Shown piece by piece: positions 35,155 through 43,996 of a stretch of DNA of 64,000 bases; position 1 is the first letter of the stretch, and each line of letters starts with the position of its first letter. The stretch is from CAYVLA01 sp964549615 [NCBI: uncultured Thermococci archaeon]. GTDB lineage: Archaea; CAYQAE01; CAYVLA01. Where the stretch lies: positions 1-64,000 of the forward strand of contig CAZJVP010000090.1 of the NCBI GenBank assembly GCA_964549615.1, read 5' to 3'. Below the pieces are notes generated by a model. It did not search any database. It was not told where the DNA came from and worked only from the letters and a program-made list of their open reading frames with translations. Position numbers and translations under genes: made by a program.

Positions 35155-35859
35155 ATGCCCATGAGGCCATTCAGGTGTTATCGCAGGCTCGAGCCTAGGC
35201 CGTATGCCAGACGGGATTTCGTCAAGGGGGTGCCTGGCTCCAAGATCGTGACCTTCGACATGGGAGGAAGGATCGAGAAGTTTCCGGTTAAGGTCACGCT
35301 GTACGCGGCTGAAGGCGTGCAGATTCGCCATAATGCGCTCGAGGCCTCCAGAGTCATGGCGAACAGGTATCTTCTCAAGGCTCTCGGGAAGTACGACTAT
35401 CATCTCAAGGTTCAAACAGTGCCTCACCACATCCTAAGGGAGAACGCCATGGCAACCGGCGCGGGGGCCGACAGGTATCAGACCGGCATGCGCGAATCCT
35501 TCGGGCGGCCCATTGGCTACGCCGCGCGGGTCAAGCGGGGACAGCCGATCATGACGGTATGGGTGTACTCCGGAAGGGAAAAGGAAGCCCGGGAAGCACT
35601 GCGCAGGGCGAAGATGAAGCTCCCAATGAAGTGCCGCATGGGGGTCGAGTACGTCCAGGTCGACACTTCGAGGCTGGCGAGGATAGCCGAGCTGGAGCGC
35701 TTGGAGAGCGAGCGGGAGGCCAGGCGGGCTGCCGAGGAGGCGGCAAAGGCAGAGGCCGCTGCGAAGATGGCCGTTGAGGCGGCAGAGGGCGGAAAGGTCG
35801 AGGAAAACAAGGAGGCCGAGGCGGGGAAACGCGCGAGAGCGTCCAAGGAAGAAGCCTAG
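35155..35859 (+). CDS. rpl10e: large ribosomal subunit protein L10e (uL16) with charged tail
   Basis: This 234-residue protein is the archaeal/eukaryotic L10e (uL16). The core (about 1-175) includes MPMRPFRCYRRLEPRPYARRDFVKGVPGSK and GADRYQTGMRESFGRP, and it lines the tRNA-binding cleft of the 50S subunit. The last 60 residues form an Ala/Glu/Lys/Arg-rich helix not needed for the core fold, longer than in many archaea. ATG 35155 is chosen over TTG 35146 because MPMRPF is the conserved start. Its stop overlaps the convergent 2-phosphoglycerate kinase gene by 4 nt. Confidence 0.92.
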   Translation: MPMRPFRCYRRLEPRPYARRDFVKGVPGSKIVTFDMGGRIEKFPVKVTLYAAEGVQIRHNALEASRVMANRYLLKALGKYDYHLKVQTVPHHILRENAMATGAGADRYQTGMRESFGRPIGYAARVKRGQPIMTVWVYSGREKEAREALRRAKMKLPMKCRMGVEYVQVDTSRLARIAELERLESEREARRAAEEAAKAEAAAKMAVEAAEGGKVEENKEAEAGKRARASKEEA

Positions 35860-36785
35860 GGAGCCGGGCTTGAGTTCTGCTTCTTGAAAACGATCTGCCT
35901 AGCCCTTTTCATGACCTCCTCAAACACCGCCGCCACGGTCTGCTCCACGGTAATGCTTTCGATGATGATGGTTCCCTCCTCCTTTGCCCTAGAGATGAGG
36001 TACTCCTGTATCGTCCTTATCTTGGGGAACTCGTCAAGATAGCTCTGCACCGGCCTCTTGGTCACGAGCGATTCCGAGCGCATGAACATCCTACTGCGGT
36101 GCTGCTCCTCGTCGCTAGCAGTTAGCACAACCAACACCACGTTGGGTCTATCCATTATCTCGCGCCTGAGGAAGCCTGGGACGAGGTGGACGCCTTCCAG
36201 GATCAGGCTCAAACCCTCCCTCAGCGCCCTCTCTATGACCGCCTCCACCCCCACCAGCACGTACTTGGCGTGCTCCTCAAACCCTGTTATGGTTCGGTCC
36301 TCCCCAGGCGCAATGGGCGTCCTTATTGCCTTCCAGGCCGTGTAGGAAGAAAGGTGCAGGGTGGGCATTAGCTCCGGCGAGATGATCTTTCTCATGACCT
36401 CCCTGACGGCATCGGTGCCTATGACGTGCATGATGCCGAGCCGCGCGGCCAACTGGGCGGCCGTCGTCGATTTCCCGACGCCGGTCGCGCCGCTGATGAG
36501 GATCACCATGGGCTCGCGCCCGTGCTGCACCTGCCTCCAGGTGATGTATCTCTCCGCCCCCTCCTCCCCTACCAAGGCCAGGATGTTCTGTCGCGCTAGC
36601 TCCCTGATCTCGGTCCTTCTCACCCGGGTCCGCCCCTCGCTGATCAGGTGCGCCTCTATGTTTCTGGCGATTCTGTTAGCCGCTTCCGGATCTATGCCGG
36701 CGGCGGTGAGCGATTGGGCGAGGATTCCCTTAGAGAAAGGAGCTACATGTCCTGCCGATTCGACGAGTATGATAGGGGTTCCCAA
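35856..36785 (-). CDS. 2-phosphoglycerate kinase
   Basis: This 309-residue protein has an N-terminal ATP-cone-like segment (about 1-85; SKGILAQSLTAAGIDPEAANRIA) and a P-loop kinase domain with ISGATGVGKSTTA (about 98-110), then IGTDAVREVMR and ILEGVHLVPG. This is the archaeal 2-phosphoglycerate kinase layout. The enzyme makes 2,3-diphosphoglycerate, the precursor of cyclic 2,3-diphosphoglycerate, a thermoprotectant in some thermophilic archaea. The cyclic synthetase gene is not in this window. It lies 75 nt after pgk on the same strand, a sensible pairing as both handle phosphoglycerates. Confidence 0.88.
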   Translation of the reverse strand: MGTPIILVESAGHVAPFSKGILAQSLTAAGIDPEAANRIARNIEAHLISEGRTRVRRTEIRELARQNILALVGEEGAERYITWRQVQHGREPMVILISGATGVGKSTTAAQLAARLGIMHVIGTDAVREVMRKIISPELMPTLHLSSYTAWKAIRTPIAPGEDRTITGFEEHAKYVLVGVEAVIERALREGLSLILEGVHLVPGFLRREIMDRPNVVLVVLTASDEEQHRSRMFMRSESLVTKRPVQSYLDEFPKIRTIQEYLISRAKEEGTIIIESITVEQTVAAVFEEVMKRARQIVFKKQNSSPAP

Positions 36786-36860
36786 GTTACATCCTCTTGG
36801 CCGGTAGGCGCAGGACCGTACGTATCTGCTTGCGGGAATATAAAGGGTTGGGTCCCTGAC

Positions 36861-38069
36861 CTAGACCCTCATTGCGTCGATGGCGGGCATCGGCTCCCCG
36901 CCAAGGTAACTGATCAGGGCCCCGCCAGCGAGGCTCACGTAGGAGAACTGTTCGTACGTGAAGCCAAGCTTTTGTATCGAATCCACCGTGCTGCCGCCGC
37001 CCAGCAGGGAGAATGCCTTCGACTTTGTCATCGCCGCGTATATCTCCTTCGTGCCCAGGTTGAACTGGGGGTCCTCGTACACCCCCGCCGGCCCGTTCAT
37101 CACGATCGTCTTCGCCTTCATTATCAAGTCGGTGTAGAGCTTTATCGTCTTTGACCCAATGTCGAATATCTCCAGATCGGTCGGAAGGCTCGATACATCG
37201 ATGTCCACCCTCTTGCCTTCCCTTGAGGCCGCCACGTCGACAGGCGTCACGATCTTCTTGCCGTGTCCTGCAATCAGATCCTTGGCCTTTGGGACGAAGC
37301 CCAGGAAGCCCTTTGCGGCGAAGAACTTCTGATCCTTTGGGCCGGTGTCGACTCCTTTGGCAAGGAGGAATATCCTGCCTATCACGCCGCACGTCAAGAC
37401 GGTGTCTATGCTGCCCCTCTCAAGCCCGTGCGCCATCACCTTGAATGCCTCGTCAGGCTTCAGGCCTCCCAGGATGTAAAGGCAAGGCTTCTCGGGGTTC
37501 TCCATTGCCTTTGACAGGGACGAGATCTCTCTCTCCATCGTCCTTCCCAGAGCCTTAGGAAGCTTGACGGCAAAGCCCACGAGCGATGCTTGCGACCTGT
37601 GAGCGGCGGAGAAGGCGTCGTTGACGAAGAGGTCGATCAACGGGGAGAGCTTCCTCACCAGGAAGCTCTCGGCGTGCTGCTCGGGAGTCCGATTGAGCGT
37701 CTCCTCCGCAAGGAACCTGACGTTCTCCAGCAGGAGGATCTCGCCGCTCTTGAGTTCGTTGATCGCCTTCCTTGCGGCGGGCCCGAACACATCGTCTATG
37801 AACTTCACCTTCCTGCCGGTACATTCCGAGAGCAGCTTGGCATGGTGCTGCAGGGAAGTGAAGTCCTCATCGCCCGCCCTGCCCTGGTGGGCCATCACCA
37901 CGGTCTTCGCGCCCTTCTTGGAGAGTTCCTTCAGCGTCTCTGCTGCCGCCTGTATCCGCTCGCTCATCTGAGGAACGCCCTCATCATCAAGGGTCGTGTT
38001 GATGTCGATTCTCACAAGCACCGTCTTCTTGGAGACATCGTAGTCATCGAGGGTCTTGAATCCTTTCAA
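36861..38069 (-). CDS. pgk: phosphoglycerate kinase
   Basis: This 402-residue phosphoglycerate kinase interconverts 1,3-bisphosphoglycerate and 3-phosphoglycerate in glycolysis and gluconeogenesis. The N-terminal domain has VLVRIDINTTLDDEG (usually VRxDxNVP) and the substrate loop VVMAHQGRAGD. The C-terminal nucleotide domain has FVNDAFSAAHRSQAS, LYILGGLKPDEA, GPAGVYEDPQF and a terminal GGGSTVDSIQKLG. The first substrate motif reads DINTT instead of DxNVP, a variant seen in archaeal enzymes. Its length is typical of archaeal Pgk. Confidence 0.92.
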   Translation of the reverse strand: MKGFKTLDDYDVSKKTVLVRIDINTTLDDEGVPQMSERIQAAAETLKELSKKGAKTVVMAHQGRAGDEDFTSLQHHAKLLSECTGRKVKFIDDVFGPAARKAINELKSGEILLLENVRFLAEETLNRTPEQHAESFLVRKLSPLIDLFVNDAFSAAHRSQASLVGFAVKLPKALGRTMEREISSLSKAMENPEKPCLYILGGLKPDEAFKVMAHGLERGSIDTVLTCGVIGRIFLLAKGVDTGPKDQKFFAAKGFLGFVPKAKDLIAGHGKKIVTPVDVAASREGKRVDIDVSSLPTDLEIFDIGSKTIKLYTDLIMKAKTIVMNGPAGVYEDPQFNLGTKEIYAAMTKSKAFSLLGGGSTVDSIQKLGFTYEQFSYVSLAGGALISYLGGEPMPAIDAMRV

Positions 38070-38138
38070 GCCAATCCACCTTGCCGCTGGACGCCCAAAA
38101 TTAGCTGTTGGAGAGGACGAGTTGGGCGCTCGAATTAC

Positions 38139-38147
38139 ATATAAATA
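38139..38147 (+). promoter_or_regulatory. TATA box of phosphoesterase/polD operon
   Basis: ATATAAATA is centred about 28 nt before ATG 38171, so the transcript is leaderless or nearly so. Confidence 0.55.
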
Positions 38148-38170
38148 GTTTGCAGGTCGGGCCGGTCGAG

Positions 38171-38668
38171 ATGATGGTGGGCCTGATCAGCGACACCCAC
38201 GACAACCTCCCGATGGTCGACAAGGCGCTGCGCCTCTTCAAGAGCGAAGGGGTGGAATGCGTGCTTCATGCCGGGGATTGGGTTGCTCCTTTCACGGCGA
38301 AGAAGTTCGGCCAGTACGCGGGAAAGCTCTTCGGAAGCTACGGCAACAACGATGGAGAGGTTCTCGGGCTCTCGAAGGTCTTCAGGGAAATGGATGCCGT
38401 GGTCAGAGGGGAGCTCACGGAGCTTGAGCTTGACGGCGATCGGGTGGCCGTCATACATGGAACCTACCCGGCCCTCGTGGATGCCGTGGTTGGCTCCGGG
38501 AGATTCTCCACGGTGGTATCCGGGCACTCCCACATGCCTGTCATCGAGAGAAAGGGCGACGTGCTGTGGGTCAACCCAGGGGAGGCATGTGGCTACCTCT
38601 ACGGCCGCCCAACGGTCGCGTTGCTGGATACGGCTGATCGCAAAGCGAAGATTTGCGACCTGCAATGA
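38171..38668 (+). CDS. metallophosphoesterase (YfcE/MJ0936 family)
   Basis: This 165-residue single-domain calcineurin-like phosphoesterase carries all metal motifs: ISDTHDN (6-12), HAGDWV (about 33-38), GNND (about 58-61), VIHGTYP and SGHSHMP. Members of this small family act on phosphodiesters such as bis-p-nitrophenyl phosphate and cyclic nucleotides. ATG 38171 is supported by a TATA box at leaderless spacing. It lies 28 nt before the PolD small-subunit gene, which carries a related but degenerate phosphoesterase domain; the two are probably co-transcribed. Confidence 0.88.
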   Translation: MMVGLISDTHDNLPMVDKALRLFKSEGVECVLHAGDWVAPFTAKKFGQYAGKLFGSYGNNDGEVLGLSKVFREMDAVVRGELTELELDGDRVAVIHGTYPALVDAVVGSGRFSTVVSGHSHMPVIERKGDVLWVNPGEACGYLYGRPTVALLDTADRKAKICDLQ

Positions 38669-38696
38669 GGCTCCGGTCTGTTCGTGGCGGGGCACC

Positions 38697-40061
38697 ATGG
38701 AGAAAAAGGAGATAGTGAACAAGTTCCTGGATAAGGGGATACTCCTCCAGCCAGAGGCCCTTGAGAAGGCCTTGAGGCTGCCGCCCGAAGTATTGGACGG
38801 CGTAATCTCGGATCTCGTAGCACGCGGGATCGAGGTTGCGCGGGAGGCGGACTTGGAGCCAACCATGCTGCCCAGGCCCGAAGCCTCGGCGGCCGAGATC
38901 GAGATCCTCCAGGAGGTCAGTGGAACCTACTCTGATTCACGGATAGACTACCTGAAGCACTTCCAGAATAGATTCGATCGACTGGCGTCCTTGGTGAGGA
39001 AAAGATCCGGCTTCGAGGCGAGCCGAAGCATCGCCGAGATCAGATCGGGCGGTCCCGGGAGCGTGACCACCGTAGGGATGATATGCGACCGAGCTTTCAC
39101 GTCGGCTGGACACATGGCCCTCATGGTGGAGGACGGCACGGGCCGCATGAGGGTGCTTGTACCGAGTAACCAGCCTGCGATGCAGACGGCCAGGACCCTG
39201 GTGCTGGATGAGGTGATCGGGATCAAGGGAAGCTATGAGCCGGGAAAGAAGATCCTTGTTGCGAGGGAGATAACATCGCCAGATATCGAAGAACAGAACG
39301 GGCCCCTAGCCGCGCAAAGGGTCTACGCCGTCTTCTTGTCCGACATCCACTTTGGCAGCGAGGACTTCATGTCCGAGGCATTTTCCGCATTCGTGAACTG
39401 GCTGGCCGGGGGCTCCGCCGACGCCGATCTCAGGCAGATTGCCGCGTTGACCCGCTACGTGGTCATCTGCGGCGACCTCATCCAAGGGGGTTCGGATATT
39501 CTGGACAAGTACGCGCGTTTGGCCTCCGTCCTCCGTGCAATACCGCAAAACGTCCTGATACTGGCAATACCCGGGGAGCAGGATGCCGCGGGCATGCTCG
39601 AGCCGCAACAAGGATTCCTCGAGGAAGCACTGAAGGCCTTCTCGGGGCTCAAGAACTTCCGCCACGCGAGCAACCCGTGTATGGCCCGTCTTGCCGGGGT
39701 GCCGGTGTTGCTCTACCACGGAAGATCGCTGGAGGACTGGGCATCGGCCCTGGGGATCCACCAGCCGTGTGAGCTGCTGAGGCAGATGATGGTGAAGAGG
39801 CACATGGCCCCGATTTATGGATCAGCGGTGCCGCTGGCACCCGTGGGTAGGGATCCCTTCCTGATCGGGGAGGTCCCCCGCATCTTTCAGGCGGGCCACA
39901 CACATAGGAAATGCTCATCGAGTTACAAGGGAGTTCTGCTCCTCAGCTCTCCTTCCTGGAAGGCGTCCGACAGGGAGGCGGGAGCCGGCACGGTGTACCT
40001 GGTGGATCTCTCCAACCTGGAAAGCAGGGAGATCAGTTTCGTCGGAGAACGGCGCTCGTGA
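38697..40061 (+). CDS. polB: DNA polymerase D small subunit (DP1) with altered exonuclease site
   Basis: This 454-residue DP1 has an N-terminal helical domain, an OB-fold (about 120-195; TTVGMICDRAFTSAGHMALMVEDGTG) and a C-terminal phosphoesterase domain (about 210-454). Canonical motifs kept are LSDIHFGS (D216, H218), CGD (260), YHGRS (340-344) and GHTH (400-403). Two positions differ from active DP1: the usual GNHD is GEQD (293-296), and the Asp of GDxVDG is Gln. Loss of metal and catalytic ligands should weaken or abolish 3'-5' proofreading, as in eukaryotic B subunits. The large subunit is not in the window. The start is ATG 38697, and the 3' end overlaps hisS by 29 nt. Confidence 0.9.
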   Translation: MEKKEIVNKFLDKGILLQPEALEKALRLPPEVLDGVISDLVARGIEVAREADLEPTMLPRPEASAAEIEILQEVSGTYSDSRIDYLKHFQNRFDRLASLVRKRSGFEASRSIAEIRSGGPGSVTTVGMICDRAFTSAGHMALMVEDGTGRMRVLVPSNQPAMQTARTLVLDEVIGIKGSYEPGKKILVAREITSPDIEEQNGPLAAQRVYAVFLSDIHFGSEDFMSEAFSAFVNWLAGGSADADLRQIAALTRYVVICGDLIQGGSDILDKYARLASVLRAIPQNVLILAIPGEQDAAGMLEPQQGFLEEALKAFSGLKNFRHASNPCMARLAGVPVLLYHGRSLEDWASALGIHQPCELLRQMMVKRHMAPIYGSAVPLAPVGRDPFLIGEVPRIFQAGHTHRKCSSSYKGVLLLSSPSWKASDREAGAGTVYLVDLSNLESREISFVGERRS

Positions 40062-41349
40062 TTTCCTCTACCTTCGCTCTCTCTTCTCTTCCGGTCGTCA
40101 TGTCTCGAAGCGTTACCAGCCCTTCCTTGAGGTCCTGTCTGCCGACGATTATGGCGTACTTGTGGCCGGCCCTGTTTGCTGACTCTAGGCTTTTCCCAAG
40201 CTTCCTTCCCGTGACGTCCACCACAGCGGCCACCCCGGATCGTCTCAGGCGCGAAGCGATGGCCATCGCGTCGGGCATCTCTTCCTCCGATACCGGGCAG
40301 ACACATGCAGTCGGAACGAATGCCAAATCCTTAGGAAGAAGGCCCTTGGATTCGAGGGAGATTATAAGCCGCGCGGTGCCTCCGGCGCAACCGACCGCTG
40401 GGCAATCGCGGCCGTATATTCCGACGAGTCCATCGAACCTCCCGCCGCCGAAAACCGCTCCCAGATCCCTGTCCCCTGTGTCGAAGCACTCGAAGACGAA
40501 GCCGGTGTAGTAGTCGAGCCCCCTGACCAAGCTCAGATCGAAGACGATCCTGTCCAATCCCATCGATCTTTCAAGGATCCTGCCTATCCGCTCCATCCTA
40601 TCGATGGCCGGACAGTTCTTGATCTTTGGGTGGCTCCTCAGGAGCTCGCAGACCTGGAATAACCCTCCCCTCACCGAACAGAACTCAAAGACCTCGTCAA
40701 CCGCGGAAGTGCTCAGGCCCAGCTCCTTCAGCTGCCTGCGCATCTCATCCTGGGAGATCTTACCCTTCTTGTCCATAATCCTCAAGACCTCGGCTCTATC
40801 TATCCCTTGGTCCAATGTGCGCAGGAAAGCATCAAGGATCTGCCTGTCGTTGACCAAGATCTCGTAGCTCGACAACCCCAACGACTCCATGAGTCGACAG
40901 CCCAGCTCCACGACTTCCGCGTCAGCCGCAGGGTTCTGCGTCCCAAAAATCTCCACGTCCCACTGCTCCACGGATCGATATCGGCCATACTGCGGTTCAT
41001 CGTAGCGCCATACGTTGGAGATCGCCGCAAGCCGGATCGGCTTGGGCCAGTCCGGGTTGCTCGCAACCATCCTTGCCATGCCCACTGTTAGATCGAAGCG
41101 CAGCGCGAGGCGTCGCCCACCCTTGTCCTCGAAGGCGTATATCTCCTTCTCTATCGCCGGACCTGCCTTCGCGAATATCGTCTCTATCTTCTCTATGTGC
41201 GTGGGCTCGACGAGGCTGTAGCCGAAGAGCCTCAGCATGCGCCTCAGCCTGTCGTACACGTAGTCCCTCTTTGCCATTGCCTCGGGAGTGATATCCCTCA
41301 TTCCCCTTGGCGGTGTGAACTTGGCTTTTCTGTCCTTCTTCGTCGGCAC
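40033..41349 (-). CDS. hisS: histidyl-tRNA synthetase
   Basis: This 438-residue class II enzyme charges tRNA-His. It shows PPRGMRDITPEAMAKRDYV near the N-terminus, motif 2 in WRYDEPQYGRYRSVEQWDVE, the histidine-specific RGLDYYTGFVFE, and motif 3 in GGGRFDGLVG. The C-terminal anticodon domain (about 345-438) includes VVDVTGRKLGKSLESANRAG. Its length is typical. The gene converges on polD small subunit with a 29-nt overlap at the 3' ends. It is followed upstream by endA, another tRNA-maturation gene on the same strand, 113 nt away. Confidence 0.93.
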   Translation of the reverse strand: MPTKKDRKAKFTPPRGMRDITPEAMAKRDYVYDRLRRMLRLFGYSLVEPTHIEKIETIFAKAGPAIEKEIYAFEDKGGRRLALRFDLTVGMARMVASNPDWPKPIRLAAISNVWRYDEPQYGRYRSVEQWDVEIFGTQNPAADAEVVELGCRLMESLGLSSYEILVNDRQILDAFLRTLDQGIDRAEVLRIMDKKGKISQDEMRRQLKELGLSTSAVDEVFEFCSVRGGLFQVCELLRSHPKIKNCPAIDRMERIGRILERSMGLDRIVFDLSLVRGLDYYTGFVFECFDTGDRDLGAVFGGGRFDGLVGIYGRDCPAVGCAGGTARLIISLESKGLLPKDLAFVPTACVCPVSEEEMPDAMAIASRLRRSGVAAVVDVTGRKLGKSLESANRAGHKYAIIVGRQDLKEGLVTLRDMTTGREERAKVEEITSAVLRRN

Positions 41350-41462
41350 GCCCAGTCAACTCCAGGCAGAGGGCACGCAGCGATTAGGGAAGAGTCAACC
41401 GGCCCGTTTGATATCTGTTTCTCGCAACGGCCACGATCGGGGGTGACCGACGGCCGGGTTCA

Positions 41463-42674
41463 TCAGGGTCTGAACCACGAGATCTCGTAATAATCGTTCT
41501 CTCTTCCTTCGAGCTTTATCTTTCTCGTCAGATAGTAGCTTATGTCGGTCTCCCTGTCGACCACGGCGATGAGGAGCCGCAAACCCTTCCTCTCGGCCTC
41601 CCTGAGCGCGCTGCCGAACTCTAGCCCGCTCATGCGGAGGGTCTCGGGAATCGTGATGCACAAGAATGTGGGCTGGTTCTTGCCAGGCTCCTCAACCCCG
41701 TCTTTCGTTCTGTGGTAGAGGAGGAGATCGGCCCTCTCCGTCTCATCGTAGTCGTCCTTCGACATCCCGGGGACGCCGAGTATGAAGGTCTTCCGCACGC
41801 TCTGGGAGAGCCGAATGATCCTGCCCCACTCGCTCATGAGCATGCTGTAGGATTTGGGGAAGACGTGCAGGATGTGCTTGGAATGCACCCACTTATCTTT
41901 TCCAGTGCCGGCCCCCGGGAAGTAGATCCTGAAATGCGCGCCGAACTTGAAGCCGGTCTTCACGATGTAACCTGACATCCTCCAGTCCTCGTAGACCTCC
42001 AAGAGATCCGCCATCCCCGGATGCCTGATCAAGGCGAATTCCAGCAAGGCCTGGCAGGATATCTGTTCGCCGCTTGAAGCATCCACGACCTTGACGGAGT
42101 TGGGGTACTGCCTTGCGAGGTGAAGGGTCTCGATGAGGTCAAGCGAGAGGTTCTTCCCCGCCTTTTCCTGCTTGTACTTGCCGAGCTGTCCGATCCAGCT
42201 CTCATAGTACAGCTTCTCCGCTGCGTCCTGATCGAAGATCATCGACATTTCGGCCTCGCGAAAGAAGTAGCAGGTGACTTGGGGGATTTCCGGCAGCCTA
42301 ACTCTCTCGGTCGGGTATGAGATCGATTCGGACTTTCGGCAGCTGAGCTTCTTGGGGGCCCTATCCATCTCGACCGGGTAGACCCCCCTGTCCCTCCAAT
42401 CACGGTAGACGATATACTTCGGCAGAATCTCCGGATCACGCCGTACCTCTTCGAGCAGGAGTTCGCCGAACGAGATCTCCCTTCCTGCCTCGATCAGCCT
42501 GAAGTTCCTGCGCTCAATGAGGTACAGCACCTCTATGGGGGAGAGGCGACCCTTCTCGTCGCCGAAGTGCTTCTCCCTGAGCAGCGTGGCGCCCTCGCCG
42601 GGCTGAGGAACCGTCACCCCCTTTGACCTGATGAGGATCGCTTCCGGCTCGCTCGCCTCGCACTCACCGCTCAT
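41463..42674 (-). CDS. endA: tRNA-splicing endonuclease with an internal insertion
   Basis: This 403-residue two-repeat EndA cuts tRNA introns at bulge-helix-bulge sites. The degraded first repeat includes YRDWRDRGVYPVEMD (about 90-104). The second carries the likely catalytic residues Tyr236, His247 (VKTGFKFGAHFRIYFPG) and Lys295 (QSVRKTF). Normally the last strands follow Lys directly and end in xVVDxExDxxYY. Here about 70 residues (302-370; SKDDYDETERADLLLYHRTKDG) separate Lys295 from VVDRETDISYYLTRK (371-385). The size and repeat layout suggest an alpha2- or epsilon2-like dimer. The gene lies upstream of hisS on the same strand and diverges from the HTH gene at 42729. Confidence 0.82.
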   Translation of the reverse strand: MSGECEASEPEAILIRSKGVTVPQPGEGATLLREKHFGDEKGRLSPIEVLYLIERRNFRLIEAGREISFGELLLEEVRRDPEILPKYIVYRDWRDRGVYPVEMDRAPKKLSCRKSESISYPTERVRLPEIPQVTCYFFREAEMSMIFDQDAAEKLYYESWIGQLGKYKQEKAGKNLSLDLIETLHLARQYPNSVKVVDASSGEQISCQALLEFALIRHPGMADLLEVYEDWRMSGYIVKTGFKFGAHFRIYFPGAGTGKDKWVHSKHILHVFPKSYSMLMSEWGRIIRLSQSVRKTFILGVPGMSKDDYDETERADLLLYHRTKDGVEEPGKNQPTFLCITIPETLRMSGLEFGSALREAERKGLRLLIAVVDRETDISYYLTRKIKLEGRENDYYEISWFRP

Positions 42675-42728
42675 AGTTCAGGCAAAAAATTTATGTTGCG
42701 CTTTAAAGATATCCCTTCGGGCTAAGCG

Positions 42729-43277
42729 TTGGTTCCCAAGAAACGTGACGGCAGCGCCACCGCGCAAACCCTCGTGGCGAAGCGAACCCTCGATCCGATG
42801 GATGCGCTGACTGAGGAGAACCGCATGGTTCTAACCTTCTTTGCCTCGGAGATCGCGAGGTTCCTCGAGGCGGGAATCAACAGGCGGTTGGAAGATATCG
42901 AGTACCGGATCCGAGAGATGCCGCTGAGGAACGTGGCAAGCGAGGACGCGAAGGTCGTCAGGGAGATACTCCGGCTCTTCTCCAGATACAAGCTGTTCAG
43001 GATCCTGCGGGCCCTCGCCGCGTTCGCATCGGAGGACCGCGAGTTCACGAAGAACAGCCTGATACGTGTCGCCGGCGTGGGTCAAGGATTCCGCCGGGAT
43101 GGGCTGGACAGGCTCATCGACGTCCTATGTTCCAGGGGGCTTCTTCTCGAAGTTGGAAAACGGGGAAGGGGCATCGTGTTCTGCGCAACCGGCATCGGAA
43201 AGGAATTCCTGCGCCTCTACGTTCCGAAGACCACCCCTCAATCGAGTCCTTTGCCCGACGACGGGGGACGGGGATAA
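42729..43277 (+). CDS. predicted winged-helix DNA-binding protein
   Basis: This 182-residue protein has an N-terminal helical part (about 25-75) and a probable winged helix (about 85-165). The recognition-like stretch is EFTKNSLIRVAGVGQGFRRDGLDRLIDVLCSRGLLLEVGKRGRG. It reads as an archaeal transcriptional regulator with no effector domain. The start is TTG 42729, downstream of an A/T-rich shared promoter region with endA (AAAAAATTTATG and CTTTAAAGATAT, 42685-42711). Its stop overlaps the start of npdG by 1 nt (TAATG), so the pair is translationally coupled. Its target is not known. Confidence 0.6.
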   Translation: MVPKKRDGSATAQTLVAKRTLDPMDALTEENRMVLTFFASEIARFLEAGINRRLEDIEYRIREMPLRNVASEDAKVVREILRLFSRYKLFRILRALAAFASEDREFTKNSLIRVAGVGQGFRRDGLDRLIDVLCSRGLLLEVGKRGRGIVFCATGIGKEFLRLYVPKTTPQSSPLPDDGGRG

Positions 43278-43936
43278 TGAGGATAGCTTTGGTGGGAGGC
43301 ACGGGGGCCCTCGGCACGGGACTCGCCGCAAGATGGGGCGAGAAACACGATGTTCTGCTGGGTTCCAGGAGCTACGACCGAGCAAAGATGGCAAGCGACA
43401 AGGTGAGATCGATGATGGCCGATCAGAATATCAAGGTCAATGTGGAACCGCAAGAGAACTACCACGCACTCGTCAAGTCCGAGGTCGTCGTCCTATGCAT
43501 CGCATACGAGCAGGCCTTGGCCACGGTCAGGCAGTTGATGGCCGGGTTCAAGGACCAGGTGGTCATATCTCCGCTGAGCCCCATGATGCCGACCAACGAT
43601 GCTTTTCAGTACGTCAGGCCCGTGGAGGGGTCGGCCGCGATGCAGCTACGCCGGCTTCTTCCGCGGGATGTCGAGCTTGTCTCAGCCTTCCAAGGACTTC
43701 CGGCATCCAAACTGCTCGACGTGCGGAGGACCATCAATTTCGACGTCCCCGTGTTCACGGACTCCGGGGCAGCGCGCAAGAAGGCCTTCGACCTTATCAG
43801 GGACATCAAGTATCTCAGGCCGTTGAACGGAGGGCCGCTGGAGTTGGCCCACCTGGGGGAGATGATGGGCCCGCTTTGGAGAAGCATAGGTTCCCTCAAC
43901 AAGATGAAGGACCCGTCGTTTAAGTTCCTGGAGTAA
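43277..43936 (+). CDS. npdG: F420-dependent NADP oxidoreductase
   Basis: This 219-residue protein transfers hydride between reduced F420 and NADP. It has the N-terminal nucleotide-binding motif IALVGGTGALGTGLAARW, then VLLGSRSYDRA, VVVLCIAYEQAL and VVISPLSPMMP. The C-terminal helices close the active site (LELAHLGEMMGPLWRSIG). The length matches the archaeal Fno/NpdG enzyme, and its presence implies that the organism makes or uses F420. I chose ATG 43277, which overlaps the previous gene's stop by 1 nt. It probably supplies NADPH for biosynthesis. Confidence 0.88.
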   Translation: MRIALVGGTGALGTGLAARWGEKHDVLLGSRSYDRAKMASDKVRSMMADQNIKVNVEPQENYHALVKSEVVVLCIAYEQALATVRQLMAGFKDQVVISPLSPMMPTNDAFQYVRPVEGSAAMQLRRLLPRDVELVSAFQGLPASKLLDVRRTINFDVPVFTDSGAARKKAFDLIRDIKYLRPLNGGPLELAHLGEMMGPLWRSIGSLNKMKDPSFKFLE

Positions 43937-43996
43937 GGAGAGTCTCCAGAATACATTTAACGCAACCGCCAACCGACGCACTTCGAAGGGACCAAG

